A stretch of 64,000 bases of DNA, taken from NCBI GenBank assembly GCA_964401995.1, contig CAYOAP010000004.1, positions 62,001 through 126,000 on the forward strand, read 5' to 3'. This DNA comes from DATCBF01 sp964401995 (GTDB taxonomy: Bacteria; Actinomycetota; Thermoleophilia; Solirubrobacterales; 70-9). The position numbers and the translations under genes are program-made. Shown piece by piece: positions 13,710 to 22,803 of this stretch; the stretch's first letter is position 1; each line of letters begins with the position of its first letter. The notes beneath the pieces are model-generated. The model was not told the DNA's origin and made no database searches. It worked only from the letters and a program-made list of their open reading frames with translations.

Positions 13710-13716
13710 CGAGTTG

Positions 13717-13722
13717 ATTGTG
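13717..13722 (-). promoter_or_regulatory. -10 hexamer CACAAT, probable leaderless promoter
   Basis: On the minus strand CACAAT is followed by seven bases and the GTG at 13709, with no ribosome binding site. Confidence 0.4.
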
Positions 13723-13733
13723 GCGGCTGGCCG

Positions 13734-14666
13734 CTATTCGGCGAGCTGCAGCCGGGCTCGGACCATCGGCATCGCATCGAAGACTTCGTCCTCGCTGGGC
13801 ACGTCGATCTTCGGTTCGTAACCGAAGTCGGAGAAGTCGATGCGCATGTCCATCGTCACGTCGGGGCCATCGGACTGGGAGGGCATGGTCATCGTTATCC
13901 GCGTCCGCCGCAAGACGCCGGCAGCGTCGATCCAGGCGTAAACGGTTGCCGAAGTCGGCGCCAGCTGCGTGAGCTGTTCGTATTCCTCGGCTTCGCCCGC
14001 CCTGCCTTCGTCACGCAGTTTGCCCGCGAAGTGGGCCGGGTCGGTTGTGCCGCGGTACACGGTTGTCGGCACGCCGTCGACCTCCTGGTGGGCAACGGCT
14101 TCGACGTCGCCGCTCACCGCCCGCAGCATTTCCAGCTGCCCCTCGACATCTCCGTTGCCGGCGATCGCGGCTTCTTTCGATCCCCCTATCGGTTCGATCG
14201 ACATCCATTCCTTGCCGTCGGGCAGCTGGCCGGCGAAGAGGCTCGAGTGCATGTACACGGTGCCTCCATCAGCGACGGATTCGATCTCAGCTGACCCCAT
14301 CGACGCCGGCAGGGAGGCGCTCAGCACGGCCCGGCTGCGGCCGGTGCGGGTGTTGTATTCCCCGTTCCCGGTCATCGTCATCGCGCTGGGGAGCCCGGGC
14401 GCCGTGTAGACGGCCTGCATCTCCATCTTGCCGCCGGCGGTCTGCTGGGTCCGTTCCGCCGCCCTTGCGATCGGGTTGAGTGGGTTTTCGTCGCCGCCTT
14501 CGAGCAGCGCGTTGACGACCACCGCGATCAGCAGCAGCGAGAGCAGGCCGGCGAGCTGCAGCAGCCGTCGCGAGAGGTGGTCAGACGCGGGCGCCGGTTT
14601 CGGGGCAGGGGCGGTCCAGCTGGCGACCGGTTTCTGGTCGTAGCCGGGTGGGGGAACAGATGTCAT
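13734..14666 (-). CDS. LolA/LppX-like membrane-anchored protein
   Basis: 310 residues: a Pro/Ala-rich cytoplasmic tail (1-33), one membrane helix (about 34-54, LLQLAGLLSLLLIAVVVNALL) and an extracytoplasmic domain of 250 residues. The latter has features of the LolA/LppX lipid-carrier fold (MQAVYTAPGLPSAMTMTGNGEYN, VYMHSSLFAGQLPDGKEWMSI, GVPTTVYRGTTD, YAWIDAAGVLRRTRI). It is a paralogue of the gene at 1882-2766 and shows what the intact N-terminus of that gene should look like. No lipobox is present. It may bind a lipid or sense the envelope. GGAGC precedes the ATG. Confidence 0.65.
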   Translation of the reverse strand: MTSVPPPGYDQKPVASWTAPAPKPAPASDHLSRRLLQLAGLLSLLLIAVVVNALLEGGDENPLNPIARAAERTQQTAGGKMEMQAVYTAPGLPSAMTMTGNGEYNTRTGRSRAVLSASLPASMGSAEIESVADGGTVYMHSSLFAGQLPDGKEWMSIEPIGGSKEAAIAGNGDVEGQLEMLRAVSGDVEAVAHQEVDGVPTTVYRGTTDPAHFAGKLRDEGRAGEAEEYEQLTQLAPTSATVYAWIDAAGVLRRTRITMTMPSQSDGPDVTMDMRIDFSDFGYEPKIDVPSEDEVFDAMPMVRARLQLAE

Positions 14667-14731
14667 CGCGGCTGCTCCAAGCCAGGGTCTATCGGCCCGG
14701 ATCGGGGGGTGCTTTAGCGCGCCGAGCGAAG

Positions 14732-14737
14732 TAGGCT
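14732..14737 (+). promoter_or_regulatory. -10 hexamer TAGGCT, probable leaderless promoter
   Basis: TAGGCT ends 9 nt before the ATG at 14747; no ribosome binding site lies between them. The same hexamer is used before 36514. Confidence 0.5.
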
Positions 14738-14746
14738 GGCTCGGCG

Positions 14747-16456
14747 ATGGGATTTCTCACGCCTTCTCCCGCTCCGTTCGATGTTGACGAGTGGGAGAAG
14801 CTGCCGCACTTGGAGCGGATCAAGCCGCTCGCCCAGGATTGGGCGGTCAACGGCTTCGGCACGCCCAACGCCGTCTACCTGCTCTACATAGTCAAGCTCG
14901 TCGTCTACGCGGGCGGTGGGCTGCTGCTGATCTCGGCGACGAGCGGGCTCGGCGGCATCGGCAACCTCGGCAGCTGGTGGACGGAACCGATCGTCTTCGA
15001 GAAGGCGGTCGTCTGGACGATGCTGTGGGAGGTGCTGGGGCTCGGCGCCGGCTCGCTGCCGTTGACGCTGCGCTTCTCACCGATGATCGGCGGCGTCCTC
15101 TACTGGCTGCGCCCGGGGACGACCCGGCTGCCGCCCTGGCCGGAGAAGGTGCCGCTGACGCGCGGCACTACCCGCACCCTGTTCGACGTCGCGCTCTATG
15201 CCGGCCTGATCGCCGCCGCGCTCTTCCTCCTGCTCGCCGATGGCGCCTCTGCCAGCGGCACGGCGGCGGGCCGCCTCGACCCGGCTGCGGTTGGCGCCCT
15301 GCTGGCGATCCTGGCTCTGCTCGGCCTCCGCGACAAGGTGCCGTTCCTTGCCGCCCGGGCCGAGATCTACGGCAACTTGATGATTATCTTCCTTTTCCCG
15401 CTCGGCAACCTGATCATCGCCGCCCAGATCGTCTTCGTCTGCATCTGGTGGGGGGCCGCCTCCTCGAAGCTCAACCGCCACTTCCCCTTCGTCGTCACGG
15501 TGATGATCAGCAACACGCCCTGGAACCGCTCGCGCACGGCCAAGCGGCTGCTCTACCGCAAGCACCCCGACGACCTGCTGCCCTCCCGGATCGGCAACCT
15601 CTCGGCGCACATGGGCACGGTGTTGGAGTTCACGCTGCCGTTGCTGCTGCTGGTCAGCCAGGGCGGCACGATCGGCACGATCGCTGCCGCGGGGATGATC
15701 ATCTTCCACCTCCACATCCTCTCCACGTTCCCGCTCGCGGTGCCGCTGGAGTGGAACATCTTCATGATCTTCGGGATCCTCTTCCTCTTTGGCCACTACG
15801 GGTCGGTGCCGTTCTCGACGCTGGAAGACCCGCTGCTGATCGCGATCCTCGCCGGCACCTGCGTCGGCATCCCGGTCCTCGGCAACTTCCGCCCCGACCT
15901 GGTCTCGTTCCTGCCGTCGATGCGCTACTACGCCGGCAACTGGGCGACCAGCCAGTGGCTGTTCCGCAAGGAGGGAGACGCCGAGCACAAGCTCGATACC
16001 TCGATCGTCAAGTCGGCGGCGGTGCCGGTCGAGCAGCTGGTCAAGTTCTACGACCGCCAGACGGCGGAGCTGCTGCTCTTCAAAGGACTCGCCTTCCGCT
16101 CGATGCACTCGCACGGGCGCGCGATCAACGGCCTGCTGCCGCACGCGGTCGACAAGATCGAGGACTACCGCGTGCGCGAGGGCGAGCTGATCGCCGGGGT
16201 GGTGCTCGGCTACAACTTCGGCGATGGGCATTTCCACAACCACACGCTGCTGGCGGCGGTCCAGGAGCGCTGCAATTTCGAGCCGGGCGAGCTGCGGGTA
16301 GTGACGATCGAGTCCCAGCCCGCCCACGTCCAGCGCCAGCACTATCGGATCTTCGACGCCGCGACCGGCCTGATCGAGGAGGGCTGGGTCAACGTCGCTG
16401 ACATGGTCGAGCGCCAGCCCTGGCTCGACGGCGCGCCGTTCCCGACCCATGAGTAG
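14747..16456 (+). CDS. DUF3556 polytopic membrane protein
   Basis: 569 residues with about ten membrane helices in the first 400 and a soluble C-terminal third. The N-terminus MGFLTPSPAPFDVDEWEKL, the SWWTEPIVFEKAVVWTMLWE segment, ILYWLRPGT-like VLYWLRPGTTRLPPWP and VPLTRGTTRTLFDVALYA match what I recall of the mycobacterial DUF3556 family. The tail contains a histidine-rich FGDGHFHNHTLL motif. No enzyme activity is established for the family. It overlaps the next gene by 8 bp; the pair is likely one operon and one pathway, possibly lipid or carotenoid modification (inference). Confidence 0.75.
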   Translation: MGFLTPSPAPFDVDEWEKLPHLERIKPLAQDWAVNGFGTPNAVYLLYIVKLVVYAGGGLLLISATSGLGGIGNLGSWWTEPIVFEKAVVWTMLWEVLGLGAGSLPLTLRFSPMIGGVLYWLRPGTTRLPPWPEKVPLTRGTTRTLFDVALYAGLIAAALFLLLADGASASGTAAGRLDPAAVGALLAILALLGLRDKVPFLAARAEIYGNLMIIFLFPLGNLIIAAQIVFVCIWWGAASSKLNRHFPFVVTVMISNTPWNRSRTAKRLLYRKHPDDLLPSRIGNLSAHMGTVLEFTLPLLLLVSQGGTIGTIAAAGMIIFHLHILSTFPLAVPLEWNIFMIFGILFLFGHYGSVPFSTLEDPLLIAILAGTCVGIPVLGNFRPDLVSFLPSMRYYAGNWATSQWLFRKEGDAEHKLDTSIVKSAAVPVEQLVKFYDRQTAELLLFKGLAFRSMHSHGRAINGLLPHAVDKIEDYRVREGELIAGVVLGYNFGDGHFHNHTLLAAVQERCNFEPGELRVVTIESQPAHVQRQHYRIFDAATGLIEEGWVNVADMVERQPWLDGAPFPTHE

Positions 16457-17858
16457 CGCGATAGTCGTCGGCGCCGGGCCCAACGGCCTGTCCTGCGCCG
16501 CCACGCTTGCGCAGCATGGGGTGGAGGTGACCGTGATCGAGGCCGCCGAGACGATCGGCGGCGGCACTCGGACCAGCGAATTGACCGTTCCTGGCGTCCT
16601 CCATGACGAGTGCTCGGCGGCGCACCCGATGGCGCTCAAGTCGCCGGCCCTGATCGCGCTCGGCTTGGAGCGCCACGGGCTCAGATGGGCCTGGCCCGAG
16701 GTCGACCTCGCCCACCCCTTCGACGACGGCACGGCGGCGGCGCTGCTGCGCTCGATCGAGCAGACGGCTGCCGGCCTTGGTCCCGGCGGCGCGTCCTGGA
16801 AGCGCGTCTTCGGGCCGCCCTCGGCTTCCTTCGACACCCTCAGCGAGGACGCGCTGCAGCCGCTGCTGCGCGTCCCTCGCCACCCGCTGCTGCTGGCCCG
16901 TTTCGGCCTGCGGGCGGCGGCGCCGGCGACGGCACTCGCCCGCGCCCTTGCCACCCCGCAGGCCCGCGCCCTCTTCGGCGGCGTCGCCGCCCATGGCTTC
17001 AGCCCGCTGGCCCGCCCCTTCAGCGCTGCCGTCGGCATGGCCTTGACCTGCGCCTGCCACGCCTACGGCTGGCCAGTGGCGGTGGGGGGGTCGCGGGCGA
17101 TCACCGACGCCCTCGCCGCGTCGCTGCTCGAGAACGGCGGCAAGATCGAGACCGGGAGCACGGTGCGCTCGCTTGACGAGCTTCCCGCCGCCGATGCCGT
17201 CGTCTTCGACCTCTCCCCCGGAGCAGTCGCCGAGATCGCCGGCGGGCGCATGCCCCCGCGGGTCGCGCGCGCCTACCGTCGCTTCAAGCACGGGCCGGGC
17301 GCGTTCAAGCTCGATCTCGCGGTTGAGGGCGGTGTGCCCTGGACGGCTGAGCCCGCTCGTCGAGCGGGGACCGTCCACGCGATCGGGTCCTTCGAGGAGA
17401 TCGTCGCCGCCGAGCGCGAGATCCACCGCGGGCGGATGCCGGCGCGGCCGGTTGTCCTTGTCGGCCAGCAGTACCTCGCCGACCCGAGCCGCTCGGCCGG
17501 CGATGTCCACCCGGTTTGGGCCTATGCCCATGTGCCCAGCGGCTACGAAGGCGACGCCGGCGAGGCGCTGCTCGACCAGATCGAACGCTTCGCGCCGGGG
17601 CTGCGCGAGCGGATCGTTGGCCGTTTTGTCCGCTCGGCTACCGAGATGGCCGAGCACAACGCCAACTACGTCGGCGGCGACATCATCGGCGGCGCCAACA
17701 CGCCGCTGCAGACGCTGGTCCGGCCACGCTTGACGCTCAACCCTTACGGCGTCGGCATCCCCGGCGTCTACATCTGTTCGGCCTCAACGCCGCCCGGCGC
17801 GGGGGCCCATGGGATGTGCGGCTACAACGCAGCACAGGCGGCTTTGCGGTCCCTTTAG
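16449..17858 (+). CDS. FAD-dependent oxidoreductase, phytoene-desaturase/PYROXD2 type
   Basis: 469 residues. The N-terminus SSAIVVGAGPNGLSCAATLAQHGVEVTVIEA is the dinucleotide-binding GxGxxG fold, followed by GGGTRTSEL, which contacts FAD. The C-terminus PGVYICSASTPPGAGAHGMCGYNAA is the second FAD motif typical of CrtI-like and PYROXD2-like enzymes. Such enzymes dehydrogenate isoprenoids or related chains; the true substrate is unknown. It overlaps the DUF3556 gene by 8 bp, which argues for joint function at the membrane. Confidence 0.85.
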   Translation: MSSAIVVGAGPNGLSCAATLAQHGVEVTVIEAAETIGGGTRTSELTVPGVLHDECSAAHPMALKSPALIALGLERHGLRWAWPEVDLAHPFDDGTAAALLRSIEQTAAGLGPGGASWKRVFGPPSASFDTLSEDALQPLLRVPRHPLLLARFGLRAAAPATALARALATPQARALFGGVAAHGFSPLARPFSAAVGMALTCACHAYGWPVAVGGSRAITDALAASLLENGGKIETGSTVRSLDELPAADAVVFDLSPGAVAEIAGGRMPPRVARAYRRFKHGPGAFKLDLAVEGGVPWTAEPARRAGTVHAIGSFEEIVAAEREIHRGRMPARPVVLVGQQYLADPSRSAGDVHPVWAYAHVPSGYEGDAGEALLDQIERFAPGLRERIVGRFVRSATEMAEHNANYVGGDIIGGANTPLQTLVRPRLTLNPYGVGIPGVYICSASTPPGAGAHGMCGYNAAQAALRSL

Positions 17859-17892
17859 ACATTCCGGACAAAGACAAAGTGGCAGGTCGCAC

Positions 17893-17922
17893 TTGATTCC
17901 GACGTAGGCCACCAGCTACTAT
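17893..17922 (+). promoter_or_regulatory. Promoter TTGATT-N18-TACTAT
   Basis: A -35 TTGATT (17893-17898) and a -10 TACTAT (17917-17922) with an 18-bp spacer precede the large secreted-protein gene by 75 bp. Both hexamers are close to the housekeeping consensus. Confidence 0.55.
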
Positions 17923-17997
17923 GAGCCGTGGGAGAGGTACAAGCGCCACGCAGGGGCGGCGGTGTTGCTTCGTCAATGCGTAACTGAGGAGATATAT

Positions 17998-20727
17998 ATG
18001 GCTAGGCGCTTGTTGATCGCATTTGCCGTGACTGCGTTAGGTGTGGCTTTTGTGGCACCTGCTGCTCACGCTGCATTCGGGATCGAAAAATGGTCATCGT
18101 TGACCTGCGAAAAAAATGAAGATATACCCGCGGCTCCAGCGCTTCCGCCGCTGCCGCAGTCGCCAGAACAGTGCACGGAAAGCACTCCTGCGAAATTCTT
18201 CACCCAGGCTGCTGGGCACCCAAACTGGGGCATCACTGACTTCACCCTCAACAATGCGGCTGGCTTCCCCGAAGGCTTCGTCAAAGACATCATTGTCGAT
18301 ACCCCTGAAGGTCTGAGTGTCAATCCCGAGGCTCTGCCCAAGTGCACGATTCCCCAGCTGAGCGTCAATAAATGCCCGGCCAATACCCAGGTTGGCACCA
18401 ACTACCTAACGGTTGTCGCCGTGGCGGGTCCGCCAACGGTGCAGACGCGGGTCGCGCTTCCCGTTTACAACATGGTGCCCTTCGAAGGAGTTCCCTCGAT
18501 GGTGGCCTTCTTGACCGAAACCGGGGCCACATTCATCGTCGGCTCGCTCAGCCCGGTCGACCAGCACGTCACGTTCACGATCAGCAACGTGCACGTGCCC
18601 TCGGCCGGTCCACCGCCTAGTCCGCCGATTGTTGGTTCTCGCCTTGTTTTCAACGGGGTTGCAGGCAACGGCACTTACCTGACCATGCCCAGCAACTGCG
18701 CCGGCGGGCAGACGACGAAACTCACGGTTGACTCGTACCCCCCGACCACCGTTGCCGAAAAATCGTTCACGACTTCAGTCGGCACTTCCGGATGTCCTCT
18801 CGTGCCGTTCAAACCCACAATTGCCGTCACTCCTCAGGGCGGAGCAGTCGATTCGCCGGAAGCAACGACCGTCAACGTCGGGATCCCGTTCGATCCGACC
18901 GAAGCGATCGCCAATTCGTACCTGAAAACGGCCAAAGTGGTCTTGCCCGAAGGCATGGGCTTGAACCCGGCTTCGGCCAACGGCCTGGTTGCCTGCACCG
19001 ACGCCCAGTTCCATTACCACACGAATCTGCCGATCGAATGCCCGAACGCCTCGAAAATCGGCACGGTAGAAGTCCAGACACCATCGCTGCCGGCCGATTC
19101 GCTCACCGGCAACGTCTACGTGGGGCAGCCAAACAGCAATAATCCGTCGACGGGCGAACAGTTCCGGATATTCATCCAGGTCGGGTCTGCCCGCTACGGC
19201 GTCAACGTGCGTTTGAAAGGCAAGGTGTTCCCGAATCTGACCACGGGCCAGCTCACCGCCGTGGTCGAAGAAAACCCGCAGGCTACGTTCAGCTCCTTCA
19301 AGCTCCGCTTCAACGGCGGCGCGAAAGGAACGCTGACCTCGCCGCCAATCTGCGGGCCTCACACCACCACGACGGCGATGACTCCATGGTCGGGCCAGGC
19401 AAATGCCACTCCGAGCGGGAGCTTCACCCTGACCACAAGCCCCGACGGCGGCAGCTGTCCGAAAACGATGGCGGAACGTCCATTCACCCCGGCCTACACG
19501 GCCAAGTCCGATAACCCCCAGGGCGGCGCTTACAGCCCGCTCCAGGTTCACATCGGCCGCACGGATGGGCAGCAGGAGTTGAAAGTGGTCAACGTGACAT
19601 TGCCGAAGGGCCTCTCCGCGAATCTCTCCGGAGTCCCCTACTGCTCCGACGCGTCGATCGCGGCGGCTGCGACACGCAGCGGCACCGCCGAGCAGGCGAG
19701 TTCGAGCTGCCCGTCGGCAAGTCTGATCGGCAGCACCTCGACCGCAGCCGGCAGTGGCAGCGGCCCGATCAAGATCGCCGGCAAGGCGTTCCTAGCCGGT
19801 CCGTACAAAGGCGCGCCGCTTTCGATGGCTGTGATCACGCCGGCAGTCGCGGGTCCGTATGACCTCGGCACCGTCGTCGTCAGGGTCGCGCTCAACATCA
19901 ATCCGGAAACGGCCCAGGTCAACGCGGTCTCCGACCAGATCCCAGATGTGTTCGGCGGGGTCAAGTTGGACATCCGCGCAATCGACGTCAACCTCAATCG
20001 GACCAAGTTCTCGGTCAACCCGACCAATTGCGGTTCGCTGGCCACCACCGGCACGATCAACGGTGGCGGGGCCAACCCGGCCAACTCGGCCACGTTCAGC
20101 TCCTACGCGATCAACGATCCGTTCCAGGTGACCGATTGCGACAAGCTCGGCTTCAAGCCGAAGCTGCACACCCGCCTGACCGGTCCGGTCAAGCGCAACC
20201 AGAACCCGAAGATCCGGGCGATTTTGGAAGCCCACGAAGGCGATGCGAACATGAGTCGCGCAGCACTGACTCTGCCGCACGCGATATTCCTCGACCAGGG
20301 CCACATCAAGACCGTCTGCACCAGGCCGCAGCTGGCCTCGCAGACATGTCCGGCGGCTTCGGTCTACGGCCACGCGGAAGCGATCACGCCTCTGCTCGAA
20401 AACAAGTTGAAGGGCCCGGTCTACCTGGTCTCCTCCAACCACACGCTGCCGGACCTGGTCGCTGACCTCAAGGGTCAGATCAACGTCCAGGTGCACGGCG
20501 TGATCAGCTCCAAGCACGGAGGGATCAAGACCGTGTTCAACGCATTGCCGGACGTGCCGGTGAAGAAGTTCATCCTCAACATGGAAGGCGGCAAGAAGAG
20601 CCTCCTTGTCAACTCGCAGGACCTCTGCAAGCAGAAGAAGCTCGGGTCAGTGATGAACCTCAAGGCTCAGAACGGCAAGCAGATCAAGAACAACAACCTG
20701 CCCCTCAAGGTGAAGGGCTGCCACTAG
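17998..20727 (+). CDS. Large secreted protein of unknown function
   Basis: 909 residues from ATG 17998, with GAGGAG 9 nt upstream. Residues 1-26 are a clear signal peptide (ARRLLIAFAVTALGVAFVAPAAHA, cut after AHA). The mature protein is rich in Thr, Pro, Asn and Gly and low in charge, with repeated motifs of the type CTxxQFxxxxNLPxxCPxxSxIGxV and LxGxVYxGxP seen three or more times (near residues 100, 330 and 600). This indicates tandem beta-sandwich domains, each with a paired cysteine. The end is basic (KKLGSVMNLKAQNGKQIKNN). It is probably a cell-surface or matrix protein. I know no named family. Confidence 0.75.
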   Translation: MARRLLIAFAVTALGVAFVAPAAHAAFGIEKWSSLTCEKNEDIPAAPALPPLPQSPEQCTESTPAKFFTQAAGHPNWGITDFTLNNAAGFPEGFVKDIIVDTPEGLSVNPEALPKCTIPQLSVNKCPANTQVGTNYLTVVAVAGPPTVQTRVALPVYNMVPFEGVPSMVAFLTETGATFIVGSLSPVDQHVTFTISNVHVPSAGPPPSPPIVGSRLVFNGVAGNGTYLTMPSNCAGGQTTKLTVDSYPPTTVAEKSFTTSVGTSGCPLVPFKPTIAVTPQGGAVDSPEATTVNVGIPFDPTEAIANSYLKTAKVVLPEGMGLNPASANGLVACTDAQFHYHTNLPIECPNASKIGTVEVQTPSLPADSLTGNVYVGQPNSNNPSTGEQFRIFIQVGSARYGVNVRLKGKVFPNLTTGQLTAVVEENPQATFSSFKLRFNGGAKGTLTSPPICGPHTTTTAMTPWSGQANATPSGSFTLTTSPDGGSCPKTMAERPFTPAYTAKSDNPQGGAYSPLQVHIGRTDGQQELKVVNVTLPKGLSANLSGVPYCSDASIAAAATRSGTAEQASSSCPSASLIGSTSTAAGSGSGPIKIAGKAFLAGPYKGAPLSMAVITPAVAGPYDLGTVVVRVALNINPETAQVNAVSDQIPDVFGGVKLDIRAIDVNLNRTKFSVNPTNCGSLATTGTINGGGANPANSATFSSYAINDPFQVTDCDKLGFKPKLHTRLTGPVKRNQNPKIRAILEAHEGDANMSRAALTLPHAIFLDQGHIKTVCTRPQLASQTCPAASVYGHAEAITPLLENKLKGPVYLVSSNHTLPDLVADLKGQINVQVHGVISSKHGGIKTVFNALPDVPVKKFILNMEGGKKSLLVNSQDLCKQKKLGSVMNLKAQNGKQIKNNNLPLKVKGCH

Positions 20728-20750
20728 CGGGAGGCAGTATCGGGACCGGG

Positions 20751-20775
20751 CGCGACGGGCTAATTGCCCGTTGCG
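20751..20775. terminator. Convergent hairpin between secreted-protein gene and minus-strand gene
   Basis: CGCGACGGGC (20751-20760) pairs with GCCCGTTGCG (20766-20775), ten pairs with one G-T, loop TAATT. It covers the stop codon of the minus-strand gene and lies 24 nt past the end of the secreted-protein gene, so it could serve both strands. Confidence 0.55.
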
Positions 20776-21122
20776 TCCGGAACCGGTATCTGCAGGCGGT
20801 CGCGGGCCTTGGCGACAGCCGTCGCCGAGGAGCGGCAGGCTTTGGCGATCGCGCCGTTGGTGTGATCGGGCGTGCGGCGAACCTCGAACTCGATCACGGC
20901 GGCGCGGCGGAGTTTGGCGCGGGCGTCGAGCGAACTGTCGCTGGGCGCCGCGTCGAGCGCGGCGTCGGCGGCCATCGCCCGCTGGCAGACGAGGCAGAAC
21001 TGGCCCTCGGCTGAGATTGCCCAGCTATCAGGCAGCGCCGAGGCCTTGCCGTCGATCCGGGTGATGGCCACAGCGCATCCGTCGCAGGTCCATTTACTTG
21101 CTTTTAGGGTGCTTTGGGGCAT
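20760..21122 (-). CDS. Small zinc-ribbon protein with a C-terminal HTH-like segment
   Basis: 120 residues from ATG 21122. Two CxxC pairs (WTCDGCAV at about 12-19 and QFCLVCQR at about 41-48) should bind zinc. The C-terminal half (TNGAIAKACRSSATAVAKARDRLQI) reads like a helix-turn-helix that follows a long helix (ARAKLRRAAVIEFEVRR). A nucleic-acid-binding regulator is the most natural guess. A TACGGT hexamer lies 6 nt before the ATG and there is no ribosome binding site. I chose this start over a far longer open frame upstream, whose codons show no coding character. Confidence 0.6.
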   Translation of the reverse strand: MPQSTLKASKWTCDGCAVAITRIDGKASALPDSWAISAEGQFCLVCQRAMAADAALDAAPSDSSLDARAKLRRAAVIEFEVRRTPDHTNGAIAKACRSSATAVAKARDRLQIPVPDATGN

Positions 21123-21128
21123 AGAGAC

Positions 21129-21134
21129 ACCGTA
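21129..21134 (-). promoter_or_regulatory. -10 hexamer TACGGT, probable leaderless promoter
   Basis: On the minus strand TACGGT is followed by six bases and the ATG at 21122. Confidence 0.5.
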
Positions 21135-21260
21135 GCAGCCGCTTTTTTGGCTCCAGTACGGTGAGCGGGAGGTCCAGCTCGGCCAGGTCTTTCGGGGGCT
21201 GTCGATTTCGGCCGCGCCCGTTCGTCCAAGGGGCGACCATATTCTCCAAAGGAGGAATCG

Positions 21261-21617
21261 ATGAAGTACATGCTGCTGATTCACCAGGGCACGACGCCGA
21301 CGCCGGGATCCGACGAGTGGGAGAGCCTCTCGGCTGACGAGCAGAAGGCGGTTTACCAGGCCTACGGGGAGATCAACGCGACTCCCGGCGTCGAAGCCGG
21401 CGTGCGCATGCAGCCGCCGGAGGCAGCGACGACGGTCCGCGTCGAGGATGGCAAGGCCCTGGTGACCGACGGGCCGTTTGCGGAGACCAAGGAGGCGCTG
21501 GGCGGCTACCTCTTCTTCGAGGCCGCCGATCTCGATGCCGCGATTGAGCTTGCCGCGCGGATCCCGGCCGCCCGCCTCGGCGGCGCGATCGAGGTGCGCC
21601 CGGTGGTGGCGAGCTGA
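21261..21617 (+). CDS. YCII/DGPF-domain protein
   Basis: 118 residues with AAAGGAGG before the ATG. KYMLLIHQG at the start and the hallmark VTDGPFAETKEALGGYLFFEA in the middle define the YCII-related DGPF domain. Genes for these proteins usually sit directly before an ECF-type sigma factor gene, as here (overlap of 4 bp), and are thought to act in the same regulatory unit. No catalytic activity is established. The Asp-Gly-Pro-Phe turn is intact. Confidence 0.9.
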   Translation: MKYMLLIHQGTTPTPGSDEWESLSADEQKAVYQAYGEINATPGVEAGVRMQPPEAATTVRVEDGKALVTDGPFAETKEALGGYLFFEAADLDAAIELAARIPAARLGGAIEVRPVVAS

Positions 21618-22771
21618 TCGAGCGCGTCTTTCGCGAGGAGCGCGGCCGCGTCCTCGCCGCCCTGATCGGCTTCCTCGGCGATTTCGATCTTGCCGAGGAA
21701 GCCGTCCAGGACGCTTTTGCGATCGCCGCTGAGCGCTGGCCCCGGGAGGGGCAGCCGGCCAACCCGGGCGCCTGGCTGATCGCAACCGCGCGCAACCGCG
21801 CGATCGACCGCATCCGCCGCGATCGCACGCTCGTGGCCAAAACCAAGCTATTGGAGGTCCCAGAGCCGGTGGAGCACGAGGTGGAGGAGACGGTTTTCCC
21901 CGACGAGCGGCTGGAGCTGCTCTTCACCTGCTGCCACCCGGCGCTGGCGACCGAGGCCCAGGTGGCGCTGACGCTGCGCACCCTGGGCGGGCTCAGCACC
22001 GAGGAGATCGCCCGCGCCTTCGTCGTCCCGACGGCGACGATGGCGCAGCGGCTGGTGCGGGCGAAGAAGAAGATCAAAACGGCCGGCATTCCCTTCCGCG
22101 TCCCCTCTGCCCACCTGCTGCCGGATCGCTTTGCCGCGGTCTTGGCCGTCGTCTATCTGATCTTCAACGAGGGCTACGGTGGCCGCGGCGAGCTGGCGAT
22201 CGAGGCGATCCGGCTCGGCCAGGCCCTGGCCGAGCTGATGCCGGACGAGCCCGAGGCCCACGCCCTGCTCGCCCTGATGCTGATCCACGACGCGCGCAGC
22301 GGCGCCAGGTTCAGCGATGGCGAGCTGGTCCTGCTGGAGGATCAGGATCGCCGCCTTTGGGATTGGAGCGAGATCGAGGCCGGCCGGGCCTCGCTGGCGC
22401 GGGCCGCCGCCCTGCGCGGCCGCGGTCCCTATGTATTGCAGGCCGCGATCGCCGCGCTGCACACCGAGCAGAGCCGCGACTGGGGCCAGATCGCCGACCT
22501 TTATCGTGAGCTGGCGGCGATCACCGGCTCGCCCGTGGTCAAGCTCAACCTGGCGGTGGCGATCGCCGAAACCTCGGGGCCCGAGGCCGGGCTTGAGGCG
22601 ATCGAGGGCCTGGCTCTCGACACCTATCCCTACCTGCACTCGACCAGGGCGGAGTTCCTGCGCCGCCTCGGCCGCTCCGGGGAGGCGCGCGCCGCCTACG
22701 AGCGGGCGCTGGAATTGAGCCAGGCCGAGGCCGACCGCCGCTTTCTCAGCCGCCGGATCGCCGAGCTCTAG
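21614..22771 (+). CDS. ECF-type RNA polymerase sigma factor (DUF6596 family), CTG start
   Basis: About 385 residues. Region 2 (LIGFLGDFDLAEEAVQDAFAIAAERWP ... NPGAWLIATARNRAIDRIRRD) and region 4 (LTLRTLGGLSTEEIARAFVVPTATMAQRLVRAKKKI) are clear. A long C-terminal helical extension with FNEGYGG and TPR-like repeats is typical of this YCII-linked sigma group. No ATG, GTG or TTG is in frame at the 5' end: the coding sequence runs back to CTG 21614, which overlaps the stop of the YCII gene. A CTG start coupled to the upstream gene is the simplest reading. A start at GTG 21833 would remove region 2 and cannot be right. Confidence 0.85.
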   Translation: MIERVFREERGRVLAALIGFLGDFDLAEEAVQDAFAIAAERWPREGQPANPGAWLIATARNRAIDRIRRDRTLVAKTKLLEVPEPVEHEVEETVFPDERLELLFTCCHPALATEAQVALTLRTLGGLSTEEIARAFVVPTATMAQRLVRAKKKIKTAGIPFRVPSAHLLPDRFAAVLAVVYLIFNEGYGGRGELAIEAIRLGQALAELMPDEPEAHALLALMLIHDARSGARFSDGELVLLEDQDRRLWDWSEIEAGRASLARAAALRGRGPYVLQAAIAALHTEQSRDWGQIADLYRELAAITGSPVVKLNLAVAIAETSGPEAGLEAIEGLALDTYPYLHSTRAEFLRRLGRSGEARAAYERALELSQAEADRRFLSRRIAEL

Positions 22772-22791
22772 CCGCGGCGGTGCCTGCCTCC

Positions 22792-22797
22792 TACACT
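22792..22797 (+). promoter_or_regulatory. -10 hexamer TACACT, probable leaderless promoter
   Basis: TACACT is followed by six bases and the ATG at 22804. The surrounding CTCCTACACTTGG repeats the context seen before 635. Confidence 0.55.
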
Positions 22798-22803
22798 TGG
22801 ACG

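Noticed and set aside
12732..14294. A 520-codon plus-strand frame opposite the dehydrogenase and lipoprotein-like genes
   Set aside because: Low-complexity antisense reading; the dehydrogenase catalytic motifs are on the minus strand.
15077..17038. A 653-codon minus-strand frame opposite the DUF3556 and oxidoreductase genes
   Set aside because: No recognisable motif; the plus-strand genes have diagnostic motifs.
18000..20727. Possible CRISPR or tandem DNA repeats in the secreted-protein gene
   Set aside because: The protein repeats are diverged and long; no short regular DNA repeat with spacers is present here or elsewhere in the window.
21833..22771. Sigma factor gene starting at GTG 21833
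   Set aside because: This start would cut off region 2, whose codons clearly continue upstream to 21614.
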